Assembly (NCBI RefSeq): GCF_900187265.1
Contig: NZ_LT906450.1
Coordinates: 4,641,444 to 4,705,443 of the forward strand
DNA: 64,000 bases
DNA from: Rhodococcus rhodochrous
GTDB lineage: Bacteria > Actinomycetota > Actinomycetes > Mycobacteriales > Mycobacteriaceae
Direction: 5' to 3'
Part shown: piece after piece, positions 43,675 to 52,236 of the stretch
Layout: the number at the start of each line of letters is the position of its first letter
Numbering within the stretch: the first letter of the stretch is position 1
Translations under genes and position numbers: made by a program
The notes under the pieces: model-generated
The model's database searches: none
Told to the model about the DNA's origin: nothing
Seen by the model: only the letters and a program-made list of their open reading frames with translations

Positions 43675-43703
43675 TAGGTCTCACCGGATGATTCGCCCGA
43701 TTA

Positions 43704-43718
43704 ATCAACCAGGTTGAT
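43704..43718. promoter_or_regulatory. Palindromic operator of the MarR/MFS operon
   Basis: ATCAACCAGGTTGAT is a perfect 7+1+7 palindrome 25 bp before the MarR start, followed by AACCCGGTT, a second imperfect copy of the half-site. TATATT at about 43730 could be the -10. Its place immediately upstream of a MarR gene makes autoregulation likely. Confidence 0.65.
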
Positions 43719-43742
43719 AAACCCGGTTGTATATTCGGCCGG

Positions 43743-44174
43743 GTGGACACGATCGAAGGAACCCTCGCCCAGTCCCTCAGGGAATCCCTGCGGCCGCTGT
43801 GGAGACAGCTCAACGCACACAAGACGCTCTCCACGGGCAAACTCGACGTGCTCGTCCACCTCGCCGACCGCGGTCGCGCCACGTCCGCGGAACTCGCGAC
43901 GGCCGCGAAGATCAGCCCGCAGGCGATCGCCAACGCCGTCCGCGAGATCGAGAGCCTGGGCCTCATCACCCGGACTCCCGACGACCGCGACCGACGTCGG
44001 GTGTGGATCGAACTCACCGAGGCCGGCCGGGAACGGCTCGCCCACGAACGCTCGATCGGCAACGCGTGGCTCGAACGGGCGATCGCCGATCAGCTGACCG
44101 ACGACGAGAGACAACTGCTCGGTGCCGCGATTCCCCTCCTGCGGAAGCTGACGGGCGGTGCGGCCGTTGAGTAA
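43743..44174 (+). CDS. MarR-family transcriptional regulator
   Basis: A 143-residue winged-helix repressor. The recognition region reads SAELATAAKISPQAIANAVR with the wing RTPDDRDRRRVWIELTEAGR. It begins with GTG and overlaps the MFS exporter gene, a common pairing in which the repressor senses the exported compound. The palindrome at 43704 is the likely binding site. Confidence 0.9.
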   Translation: MDTIEGTLAQSLRESLRPLWRQLNAHKTLSTGKLDVLVHLADRGRATSAELATAAKISPQAIANAVREIESLGLITRTPDDRDRRRVWIELTEAGRERLAHERSIGNAWLERAIADQLTDDERQLLGAAIPLLRKLTGGAAVE

Positions 44175-45603
44175 GCGCACCGAACGGTCCCTGCTCCTGC
44201 CCGCCCTCGTCTACACGGCGCTGACCAGCGCGATCGTCAGCTCCCTGGGCATGCTGCTCGTGCCCACCATCGCCGAGGAACTGTCGGTGTCCGTCAGCTC
44301 CGCACAGTGGATGCTCACGATCAATCTGCTCGTCGGCGCCGTCGCCACCCCGATCATGGGGCGGCTCAGCGACGGCCCGCACAAGAAGCGGCTGCTGTTG
44401 GTGTCCCTGGCGACCATCCTGGTGGGATCCGCCCTGGCGGCGTGCGCCCCGAACTTCACCGTCTTCCTCATCGGACGGGCCCTGCAGGGGCTGTCCTACG
44501 GCATCGTGCCCGTGACCATCGCCCTCGCCCGCCGATACCTGGCGGAGGACAAGGTGCGTGTGGGTATCTCGAGCCTGTCGGTCACCGTCTCCACCGGTCT
44601 CGGAATCGGTTATCCGCTCACCGGCATCCTGGCCAGTGCCGCCGGTTTCCGCGCAGCCTTCGCGTTCGCCGCCGTCTTCCTCGTGACCGCGTCGATCGTG
44701 GTGTGGCGCATCGTTCCGAACGGACCGGACGAGCGTGGCCTCCGCAGGAGGTTCGACACCTTCGGCGCCATCCTTCTCGGTGCGGGGCTCGCGGCCCTGC
44801 TCGTCGCGGTCAGCGAAGGCTCGAACTGGGGCTGGTCCTCGGCATGGACCCTCTCCTGCTTCCTCGCGGCAGCCGTTCTGCTGGCCGGGTGGGCGTTCGT
44901 CGAACTGCGCATCCCGAATCCGCTCGTGAACCTGCGGGTGGTCCGCAACAAGGACGTGCTGCTTGCCAACGGCACCGCCATCGGCCTCGGTGCCGCGATG
45001 TACATCGGGTTGTCGGTGAGCAGCCTCATCGCACAGTCGCCGACCTCCACCGGTTACGGCATCGCCCTGCCGCTGTTCTGGGCCGGCTTCGTCATGCTCC
45101 CGCTGTCGGTGGGCAGCTTCGGCGCCAACCGTGTCGTGCGTGCACTCGCGCGTCGCATCCGGCTGACGACGCTCCTCCCCCTCGGTGCCGGGGTCATGAC
45201 GGTCTCGGCCTTCCTGCTGTGGTTCGAACACGACCGACTGTGGGAGATCCTCGTCGGGATGTTCCTGTTCGGCATCGGCATGGGCACGACCTACGCCGCG
45301 ATGCCCGCACTCATCGCACGCAGCGTGGCCGACACCGAACTCGGCAGCGCCGTCAGCTTCAACCAGGTCCTCCGCACCGTCGGTGGTGCCTTCGGCAGCG
45401 CCCTGTCCGGCGCCGTCCTCGCCGCACACATGGGTGCCGACCTGCACCCGACCGATGGTGGCATCACGCTCGCATTCGCCGTCGGGGCGTGCGGCAGCGT
45501 GATCGTGTTTGCCGCGCTCGCGGTCAACCACGTCCGGTCCCGTGCCAGAAAGGGTGAGGCACCCTCCTCGAAGGTGCCTCACAACGTGTCGTCCTCCCGC
45601 TGA
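44158..45603 (+). CDS. MFS exporter, DHA2/EmrB-like
   Basis: A 481-residue, roughly 14-helix transporter. Motif A is MGRLSDGPHKKRLLL, with GRALQGLSYGIVPVTIALAR in helix 4. GTG at 44158 or TTG at 44167 may start it; both lie inside the MarR gene end. It is predicted to export a drug or pathway-derived compound under MarR control. A hairpin (45554-45582) lies within its last coding codons. Confidence 0.87.
   Translation: MRPLSKRTERSLLLPALVYTALTSAIVSSLGMLLVPTIAEELSVSVSSAQWMLTINLLVGAVATPIMGRLSDGPHKKRLLLVSLATILVGSALAACAPNFTVFLIGRALQGLSYGIVPVTIALARRYLAEDKVRVGISSLSVTVSTGLGIGYPLTGILASAAGFRAAFAFAAVFLVTASIVVWRIVPNGPDERGLRRRFDTFGAILLGAGLAALLVAVSEGSNWGWSSAWTLSCFLAAAVLLAGWAFVELRIPNPLVNLRVVRNKDVLLANGTAIGLGAAMYIGLSVSSLIAQSPTSTGYGIALPLFWAGFVMLPLSVGSFGANRVVRALARRIRLTTLLPLGAGVMTVSAFLLWFEHDRLWEILVGMFLFGIGMGTTYAAMPALIARSVADTELGSAVSFNQVLRTVGGAFGSALSGAVLAAHMGADLHPTDGGITLAFAVGACGSVIVFAALAVNHVRSRARKGEAPSSKVPHNVSSSR
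45554..45582. terminator. Terminator hairpin inside the 3' end of the MFS gene
   Basis: A 10-bp perfect inverted repeat (GTGAGGCACC 45554-45563, GGTGCCTCAC 45573-45582) lies 20 bp before the MFS stop codon. Read from the minus strand it is followed by CCTTTCT and sits about 30 bp past the stop of the convergent operon at 45610. It probably terminates that operon. Confidence 0.65.
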
Positions 45604-45609
45604 CGCGAG

Positions 45610-46521
45610 CTACTGCCCGCCCAGCGACACCCCGTACACCTGCTCGAGATGGCGCACCACCGCCATCTGGTCCACCCCCGGCTCCAGTGCTTCGACGGCG
45701 GCGTTCCACACCTGCCCGATCGCTTCCCCGAGCACGGGGCTGATCCCCTGATCGTGGGCGAGGTCGAGTGCGATCCCGACGTCCTTGCGCATCAACGCCG
45801 CCGCGAACCCCGAATCGAACGTGCGCGAGAGCACGAACTTCTCGTACTTCGTCTCGGTCGCCTGGTTGCGGCCGCTGCCGGCGTTGAAGACCGAGAGCAG
45901 GGTCGCCGGGTCGAACCCGAACTTCTTCCCAACCAGCAAAGCCTCTGCCGCGACGAGCACGTTGTTCGCCGCGAGGAGATTGTTCAGTGCCTTGGCGGCA
46001 TGACCCGATCCGACGGGACCGACCCGGATGATCTCGCTGCCCGTCTCCTGCAGCAGCGGCGTCACCCCGTCGACCACGGCGGCGTCGCCACCGGCCATCA
46101 CGGCGAGGGTGCCCTGTTCGGCGCGCGCGACACCGCCGCTCACGGGAGCGTCGACGACGCGCACGCCCTTCTCCGCTGCGACCTCGGCGAGGCGTTGCGT
46201 GCGGGTCGGCACGCTCGAGCCCATGTCGACGATGACCGAACCCGGTCGCAGGTGTTGCAGCAGACCGTCCTCGGACAGCACGACGGAGTCGACGATGTCG
46301 CTCGTGGGCAGCATCAGGACGACCACGTCGCAGTCGGCGAAGTCCTCGGTGCCACCGGCACCGACGGCGGTGGGGTGCTCGTCGACGAACCGCTGCTGGG
46401 CGGCAGGATCGGCGTCGCGCACGATCAGGCTGCGACCGCCGCGGACGAAGTTCCGGGCGATGGGGCGTCCCATCGCGCCGAGACCGATATGGCCCACGGT
46501 CCCGAGAGTCACCTCGCTCAT
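45610..46521 (-). CDS. NAD(P)-dependent beta-hydroxyacid dehydrogenase (HIBADH family), third copy
   Basis: A 303-residue enzyme, nearer the normal family length than the tandem pair. Motifs: GHIGLGAMGRPIARNFV, DAPVSGGVARAEQGTLAVMA, and catalytic Lys in HAAKALNNLLAANNVLV. The ATG at 46521 overlaps the stop of the decarboxylase-like gene by 4 bp. It is the last gene of the LuxE/LuxC-led operon. Confidence 0.9.
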   Translation of the reverse strand: MSEVTLGTVGHIGLGAMGRPIARNFVRGGRSLIVRDADPAAQQRFVDEHPTAVGAGGTEDFADCDVVVLMLPTSDIVDSVVLSEDGLLQHLRPGSVIVDMGSSVPTRTQRLAEVAAEKGVRVVDAPVSGGVARAEQGTLAVMAGGDAAVVDGVTPLLQETGSEIIRVGPVGSGHAAKALNNLLAANNVLVAAEALLVGKKFGFDPATLLSVFNAGSGRNQATETKYEKFVLSRTFDSGFAAALMRKDVGIALDLAHDQGISPVLGEAIGQVWNAAVEALEPGVDQMAVVRHLEQVYGVSLGGQ

Positions 46522-46973
46522 GCGTCCTCCTCCGTCGTCTCGTCGGCCTGCAGCGGGCCGAGTTCGTCGACGAGGACCTGCTGCACGACGCGCATCGCGG
46601 CGATGCCCGCGGGGCATCCGACATACGCCGTCGCGTGCACCACCGTCTCGGAGATCTCCTTCCGCGACAATCCGTTCCGGATCCCGGTACGGACGTGGGT
46701 GGCGAGTTCGTTGTGCTGACCGAGGGCGATCAGCAGCGAGATCGTCACGAGCGACCGGTCGCGGCGTTCGAGACCGTCCCGGGTCCATACGCCACCCCAG
46801 ACGAATTCGCTGACGTACTCCTGCAGTCCCTCACCGTCGGTGCCGGCGTTGCGCGACAGCGCGGCGTCGACATACTCGTCGCCGAGGACCTCGCGGCGTA
46901 CCGCGAGCCCGGAGTCGAGGACCGTTCGGTGTGCCGCCTGCATGGTGTCGTCGAGCGCGACCTGTGTTGTCAT
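46518..46973 (-). CDS. Carboxymuconolactone-decarboxylase-like (AhpD-fold) protein
   Basis: A 151-residue PcaC/CMD-family protein (GLERRDRSLVTISLLIALGQ, ELATHVRTGIRNGLSRKEIS, HATAYVGCPAGIAAM). Only one Cys is near the AhpD CxxC position, so a peroxidase role is unlikely. In PcaC the fold decarboxylates gamma-carboxymuconolactone, but many members have unrelated substrates. It is placed between an aldehyde dehydrogenase and a beta-hydroxyacid dehydrogenase. Confidence 0.85.
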   Translation of the reverse strand: MTTQVALDDTMQAAHRTVLDSGLAVRREVLGDEYVDAALSRNAGTDGEGLQEYVSEFVWGGVWTRDGLERRDRSLVTISLLIALGQHNELATHVRTGIRNGLSRKEISETVVHATAYVGCPAGIAAMRVVQQVLVDELGPLQADETTEEDA

Positions 46974-46983
46974 CGTTGCCCTT

Positions 46984-48417
46984 TCACATCCGCGACGAAT
47001 CGAGCTTGACGGTCACGCATTTGACCTGACCGTAGTGGTGCAGCGCCTCGACGCCCTTCTCGCGTCCGTAGCCACTGTTCTTCCATCCCCCGAAAGGGGT
47101 CTGCACGGAGCCGGTGGACCAGGTGTTGACGAACACCTGCCCGGTGCGTAGGCGCCCGCTCACGGCGAGTGCGCGGGAGACGTCGCGGGTCCACACCCCG
47201 GCGACGAGTCCGTAGTCGGAGTCGTTCGCGATCTCCACCGCGTCGTCGACGGTGTCGAAGGGGACGACGACGAGTACCGGTCCGAAGATCTCCTCCCGCG
47301 CGATCCGCATCGAGTTGTCCACCCCGGTGTAGACGGTGGGCTCGACGAAGAAGCCACCGGTCTCCTCGGCCACGGCGGAGACCTTTCCGCCCGTCTCGAG
47401 GCGCACACCCTCCGCCTCGGCGATCCCGAAGTACTGCTGCACCTTCTCGAACTGGGCCCGGGTGATGATCGGACCGATGTCGACGCCGACGCGCAGTTCC
47501 GACACGCGGTCGACCACGCGGCGGACGACTTCGTCGTGCACCTCCCGCTGCACGAGCAGTCGCGTCCCAGCCGAGCACACCTGTCCGGCGTTGGCGGTGA
47601 ACGCCTGCACCGCGCCGGCCACGGCGGCATCGAGATCCGCATCGGCGAACACGATGTTCGCCGACTTGCCCCCGAGCTCGAGGGTGACGGGCACGATCCG
47701 GTCGGCGGCGATCCCGCCGATGACCCGTCCCGTCGGCACGGATCCGGTGAACGCCACCTTGGCCACGTCGGGATGGTGGACGAGAGCGGCACCGGCCTCC
47801 CCACCGGTGCCCAGCACGACGCCGAGGACGCCGGGTGGGAAGCCCACCGCACTCGCGAGTTCCGCGAGGCGCACGCTCGATGCCGAAGTGTTCTCGGACG
47901 GCTTGAGCACCACGGTGTTCCCCGCCGCGAGCGCCGGTGCGCACGCCCGCGCCGACTGGTTGAGCGGCAGGTTCCACGGAGTGACCACGCCGATCACCCC
48001 GTAGGGCTCCCGCACCGTGTAGACGTGCTGGTCGGGAGCGATGTCGAGGGTCTCCCCCACGGGCATACCCACGAGACCGCCGTAGAACTCGAAGTAGGTC
48101 GCCGAGTTCTCCACCTCGGCCAGCGCGACCTTCTCGGGTTTCCCGGTCTCGCTGACCTCGAGTGCGGCGAGCCTCGGTGCGTCGGCCCGGATCGCGCGTG
48201 CGAGGTCGACGAGCAGACGGCCGCGGTCGAGTGCGGGGATCCGCAACCACTGCGGTCCGGCCGCGGAGGCGGCGCGCACGGCCGCACCGACGTCGATGGC
48301 ATTGCCTCGGGCGATACGCCGGACGGGACGTCCGGTCGCGGGATCGCTGACGTCGAGGTAGTCGCCGCCGGACGGTGCCGTCGACGCCCCGTCGATCCAA
48401 TGATCGAGTGTCTCCAC
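46984..48417 (-). CDS. NAD(P)-dependent aldehyde dehydrogenase
   Basis: A 477-residue aldehyde dehydrogenase. Catalytic Cys281 lies in NAGQVCSAGTRLL, Glu in LELGGKSANIVF, Asn in TPWNLPLNQS and the cofactor motif is AFTGSVPTGRVI. GTG at 48417 is chosen because GGAGG lies 7 nt upstream; a longer frame to 48450 has no support. It begins 5 bp past the aldo/keto reductase stop codon. It could oxidise the aldehyde made by the LuxC-like reductase or an earlier alcohol product. Confidence 0.92.
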   Translation of the reverse strand: METLDHWIDGASTAPSGGDYLDVSDPATGRPVRRIARGNAIDVGAAVRAASAAGPQWLRIPALDRGRLLVDLARAIRADAPRLAALEVSETGKPEKVALAEVENSATYFEFYGGLVGMPVGETLDIAPDQHVYTVREPYGVIGVVTPWNLPLNQSARACAPALAAGNTVVLKPSENTSASSVRLAELASAVGFPPGVLGVVLGTGGEAGAALVHHPDVAKVAFTGSVPTGRVIGGIAADRIVPVTLELGGKSANIVFADADLDAAVAGAVQAFTANAGQVCSAGTRLLVQREVHDEVVRRVVDRVSELRVGVDIGPIITRAQFEKVQQYFGIAEAEGVRLETGGKVSAVAEETGGFFVEPTVYTGVDNSMRIAREEIFGPVLVVVPFDTVDDAVEIANDSDYGLVAGVWTRDVSRALAVSGRLRTGQVFVNTWSTGSVQTPFGGWKNSGYGREKGVEALHHYGQVKCVTVKLDSSRM

Positions 48418-48421
48418 GATG

Positions 48422-49441
48422 TCACCTCCCGCCGGTGCTCTGGAGAGCACCGGCCATCGACGGCAGAGCGTCCGGTTCGAACATGGCCCGCCGTTGGCTC
48501 AGGAAATCGTGCGGATATCCGGCCGAGATCGCCGAGGCCTCCTCCAGCCGCGCGAGCTGGTCGTCGCTCAACTGCAGGGACAACGCTCCGAGATTGTCGC
48601 GGAGCTGTTCGGCCGTGCGGGCACCGACCGACAGCAGCAGTCCCTGTCGACGCACCCAGGCGAGAGCCACCCGGGCGCTGGACGTGCCGAGTTCGTCGGC
48701 GATCTCCCGCGTCACCTTCACGATGCGTTGCATCCGGAGGGTGAGGGCGGCCAGGGATTCGTCCGTGTGGTCGCGGGCCAGTGCACCCCGCGCGAGCGGA
48801 CTCCACGCATACACCGGGAGTCCGAGATGCTCTGCCATCGGCAGCAGTTCGCGCTCGGGTGTACGGGCCAGGAGGGAGTACTCGACCTGCAATGCACAGA
48901 ACGACGTCCAGCCACGCAGCTCGGCGATGGCGTTCGACCGGGAGATCACCCACGCCGGGGTGTTGGAGATCCCGATCGCAAGCACCGTGCCCGCCCGGAC
49001 GAGATCGTCGAGCGCACGCAGAGTTTCGGCTTCCGGTGTGCAGCGGTCCCACGCGTGGACCCAGAGCACGTCGAGATAGTCGGTGCCGAGCCGTCGCAGG
49101 CTCGTCTCCACACTCCGGCGCAGACTCTTCCGGTTGCTGCCACCGGAGTTGGCGTCGCGCGGGTCGGTAGGGAGCGTGTACTTGGTGCTCACCACCATCG
49201 CGTCGCGTTCGGAGGCGATGAACCGGCCGAGCATCTCCTCGCTCGCCCCGTTCGTGTAGTTGTTCGCGGTGTCGACGAAGTTGCCTCCGGCCGCGCGGTA
49301 TTCGTCGTAGACCGCGCGGGATTCGGTCTCGTCGGCACCGAAGCCCCATTCGGTGCCGAAGGTCATTGCACCGAGGCACAATTCGCTCACGCGGATACCG
49401 GACGAGCCGAGCACGCGTTGCCCCATGATTCCGTCAGGCAT
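48422..49441 (-). CDS. Aldo/keto reductase
   Basis: A 339-residue AKR barrel enzyme. The catalytic tetrad is visible as Asp and Tyr in FVDTANNYTNG, Lys in VVSTKYTLP and His in LWVHAWDR. SVGARTAEQLRDNLGALS is the NADPH-phosphate region. It would reduce an aldehyde or ketone with NADPH. The start codon overlaps the LuxC-like gene end by 8 bp; a second ATG (MGQRVLGSSG) five codons in is possible. Confidence 0.9.
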   Translation of the reverse strand: MPDGIMGQRVLGSSGIRVSELCLGAMTFGTEWGFGADETESRAVYDEYRAAGGNFVDTANNYTNGASEEMLGRFIASERDAMVVSTKYTLPTDPRDANSGGSNRKSLRRSVETSLRRLGTDYLDVLWVHAWDRCTPEAETLRALDDLVRAGTVLAIGISNTPAWVISRSNAIAELRGWTSFCALQVEYSLLARTPERELLPMAEHLGLPVYAWSPLARGALARDHTDESLAALTLRMQRIVKVTREIADELGTSSARVALAWVRRQGLLLSVGARTAEQLRDNLGALSLQLSDDQLARLEEASAISAGYPHDFLSQRRAMFEPDALPSMAGALQSTGGR

Positions 49442-50837
49442 CGTCGTCCACCACCCAGTTGACGAAGCGGTGCAGCGGGTACATGCCGTCGTGCGGGCTG
49501 CCCATGCTGCCCTTCAGCGCGCTGCCCAGTCGGACGATGCGCTGCACGCCGGCGGTGGCGAGCCGGTCGCGGATCTCCGCCTTGCGGTGGAACGGGTAGA
49601 CACCGACGGTCTGGGTGGCCACGGTGGCGTAGGAGGCGGCCTCGTCGAGCGTCGAGATCGGCAGGACGTTGACGGTCTTGTTGGTCGGGTGGAAGTCGAC
49701 CATCTCCGGCGAGCGCACCACGAGGCCGCTGCCGTCGGGCTTGCCCCACACCTTGTAATCCGGTTCGAGGAAGCGCATTCCCTCGACGGCGTCGCGGATC
49801 TCGGCGTCGGGCTTCGGTCCGACGGCCTCGGCGAAGTCGCGGTCCACGCCGAGTCGTTCGTGCAACAGGGCACAGAACCGGTCGATCCGGTCGTCGTCGC
49901 CCTCGACGCAGATGTGCCGCGCCGCCAGGCACGCGTCCTGGTTGAAGATCGTCGCATCGAGGGCCGCCAGTTCGGCGACCTCGCGCAGGGCCTCCTCGGA
50001 TTCGAAGGCCTCGCGGCCGACGATCGACATCGACACCTTGGGATCGAAGGAGATCAGCTGGAAACCCGGTCCGGCATAGCGCGCGGCGTTCTCGATGGCC
50101 GAGCCACCACCCCACGCGACGAGCTTGTCGAAGTACTGGGAGCGGTAGAGGATGTTCTCGACCTTCTCGTCGCCGCCGCGCCAGTACACGGCGGACATCG
50201 ACCGCAGTACCGGATGGCCGGGGGCGATGTCGGCCATGGTGCGCAGCACCGCCACGGTGGTGAACGGGTCGGCCGAGGGCATCTTGAACAGGTTGACGCC
50301 CTTGGTGAGTGCGGCGTCGGCGATGGTCGTCATCGCGGCGCTCGGCGAGTTCCCGGCCATCATGTGGACCAGGCGCGGCGGGAAGGCGCGGACGCGGCTG
50401 ACGTTGCCGTTCGGGTCGGTGCGCTCGGCCCAGCCGTCGAGCACGTCGAGGCCGCCGAAGGTGCGTTCGAGCCGGTATTCGAGGGCCTGCCGGGTGAGGA
50501 ACTGACCGGGCCGGGCGAAGGTGTTCTCGATGATGCGGCGCGGCAGGGCGCTCACCTGGACGGTCATCTCGAGGGATTCCTGGAGGTATTCGTTCTTCTC
50601 CAGGGTCAGGTACTGCGCGGTCTCGACGAGGAAGTCGATGATCTCGGAGATCGGCACGTCGAATGCCGGCCCGACCTCCGAGCGCGGCGCGAACAGACCG
50701 TTGTATTCGAGTTTCGGGGTGACGAAGGGGACGCCGAGGTCGCGGGAGAGATATTCGCTGTCCTCACCCCAGACGATCTCGCCGCGGACGAAGTGCGGGA
50801 CCTTGATGCGGGTACGGGCCGGTGCGGTGGTGGTCAT
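49434..50837 (-). CDS. LuxC-like acyl-CoA/acyl-protein reductase
   Basis: A 467-residue protein of the LuxC family (PF05893), related to aldehyde dehydrogenases. The catalytic Cys303 lies in IFNQDACLAARHICVEG; family marks include HMMAGNSPSAAMTTIADAAL and LVAWGGGSAIENAARYAGPG. LuxC reduces an acyl thioester to the aldehyde with NADPH. It follows the LuxE-like gene by 3 bp. No luciferase (luxAB) or luxD gene is present, so the aldehyde is for metabolism, not light. Confidence 0.88.
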   Translation of the reverse strand: MTTTAPARTRIKVPHFVRGEIVWGEDSEYLSRDLGVPFVTPKLEYNGLFAPRSEVGPAFDVPISEIIDFLVETAQYLTLEKNEYLQESLEMTVQVSALPRRIIENTFARPGQFLTRQALEYRLERTFGGLDVLDGWAERTDPNGNVSRVRAFPPRLVHMMAGNSPSAAMTTIADAALTKGVNLFKMPSADPFTTVAVLRTMADIAPGHPVLRSMSAVYWRGGDEKVENILYRSQYFDKLVAWGGGSAIENAARYAGPGFQLISFDPKVSMSIVGREAFESEEALREVAELAALDATIFNQDACLAARHICVEGDDDRIDRFCALLHERLGVDRDFAEAVGPKPDAEIRDAVEGMRFLEPDYKVWGKPDGSGLVVRSPEMVDFHPTNKTVNVLPISTLDEAASYATVATQTVGVYPFHRKAEIRDRLATAGVQRIVRLGSALKGSMGSPHDGMYPLHRFVNWVVDDDA

Positions 50838-50840
50838 GGC

Positions 50841-52139
50841 TCACTCTCCCGAGAGTCCGCGGACGTAGGCGTCCATCGTTCCGGCACAGGTGATCTTGTC
50901 GTCGTCGCCGAGGTCGGAGTAGCGGACGATGTTCGGCAGCACGGTCTCGCCGGGCCGGCCGCACGGGCACGTTCCGAGGTCGACGGTGATCCGGTCGCCG
51001 GAGATCGTTCCGCCCCACCGGCCGTCGACGGTGGTGTCGACGAAGGCCGCGCGTCCCTCGACGATGGTGCCTTCGGGTTCGGAGAGGGCGCTTCCGTCCT
51101 TGGTGAGGACGAACAGCACGATCTCGTCCGGCACGTGGTAGCGGCCCTCCTCGGGGCACTTGAACATGCGGTTGTTGAGTTCCTGCATCGAGTAGTAGTG
51201 CAGGAAGCGCTCCGGCACGATGTTGAGGAGCCGGTAGATCTGTTCCTGGTAGTCGGCGGGAAGGTTCGTGCCCTTCAGTCCGCCGCCGCTGGTGAGCGCG
51301 TTGTTGCCGGTGATGTCGCCGTCGCGGACGCCCTTCTCCCGCAGGATCTCGCAGAGCCGGAACAGTTGCGGGAACTGGGAACTGAAGAGGATGTCCTCGG
51401 ACCTGTGCGCGATGATCTCGTCGGCGAAGTGGTGCAGTCGCCGATCCTGCTGGGCGGCGCGCTCGGCGGATTCGGCCTCGAAGCGTGCGATGTCGTCGGG
51501 GGCGGCGGTGCCGTCGGCCATCGCCCGGCGCATGGCCGACAACTTGGCCATGTAGCGGTGGAAGCCCTCGGCGGGCGCCCCCTCGAACAGCGGAAGGGCG
51601 TCCGGGCGGGAGAACTCGCGGATGATCAGGTCGCGGACACCGTTGTGCTGCGTCTGGCCGGTCTCGGGGCCGACCGGGATGACGTGCCAGCGCTTCTCCG
51701 GCGGCAGTCCGAGCGCGGTGAAGCAGTCGAGCAGATTCTGCTTGTTGACCTCGAGGTCGCGCTGGGACTTGTTGAGGAAGGAGCCCTTGCCGCTGGTCCC
51801 GCTCGAACTCGACACCATGTGGCCGGCCCTCTCGAGGGCGGCGATCCAGTCGTCGACGTCGGCGACCCCGGAGACGTCGACGTCGTCGACCGGGCGGCTC
51901 GAAAGGGAACCGAGCCAGCGGTTCATCTGCTCCCACCGGCCCTTGGCGATGAGCATGTCGGGATAGCTCTTGTAGGTGGTGTGGGGGAAGAGCAGAGGGA
52001 TCATGTCCTCGCGTGAGCGGATCTCCTCGATGCCCTGGTCGGCGGCGCGCTGCGCGAGCACGGGGACCCGGTCGCGCCGCTCTTGGAAGTACGCGTTCAG
52101 CGTCGCGACGACGTCTTTCTGCAGGGTTGTTTCTGTCAT
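50841..52139 (-). CDS. LuxE-like acyl-protein synthetase
   Basis: A 432-residue adenylate-forming protein of the LuxE/PaaK group. The ATP loop is MVSSSSGTSGKGSFLNKS; PaaK-like TCPCGRPGETVLPNIVRYSD follows, and a Cys near the C-terminus (KITCAGTMDAY, Cys418) sits where LuxE carries its acyl-accepting cysteine. It should activate a free acid and hand the acyl group to the LuxC-like subunit. The ATG at 52139 has GGAGGACA upstream. It is the first gene of a six-gene operon, divergent from a TetR gene. Confidence 0.86.
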   Translation of the reverse strand: MTETTLQKDVVATLNAYFQERRDRVPVLAQRAADQGIEEIRSREDMIPLLFPHTTYKSYPDMLIAKGRWEQMNRWLGSLSSRPVDDVDVSGVADVDDWIAALERAGHMVSSSSGTSGKGSFLNKSQRDLEVNKQNLLDCFTALGLPPEKRWHVIPVGPETGQTQHNGVRDLIIREFSRPDALPLFEGAPAEGFHRYMAKLSAMRRAMADGTAAPDDIARFEAESAERAAQQDRRLHHFADEIIAHRSEDILFSSQFPQLFRLCEILREKGVRDGDITGNNALTSGGGLKGTNLPADYQEQIYRLLNIVPERFLHYYSMQELNNRMFKCPEEGRYHVPDEIVLFVLTKDGSALSEPEGTIVEGRAAFVDTTVDGRWGGTISGDRITVDLGTCPCGRPGETVLPNIVRYSDLGDDDKITCAGTMDAYVRGLSGE

Positions 52140-52236
52140 CTGGGTGTCCTCCGGCCCTCTGGATGCGGAACGTCGATAACTTGACTGAGCGGTATAGATA
52201 AAGAATTGCTGCAACCATACCCACGGGGAAAGTTTT

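Noticed and set aside
46518..46973. A protocatechuate (pca) pathway, suggested by the carboxymuconolactone-decarboxylase-like gene
   Set aside because: No pcaGH, pcaB, pcaD or pcaIJ genes are nearby; the fold is common in unrelated contexts.
49434..52139. A bioluminescence (lux) operon
   Set aside because: Only LuxC- and LuxE-like genes are present; there is no luxAB or luxD, and the neighbours are catabolic enzymes.
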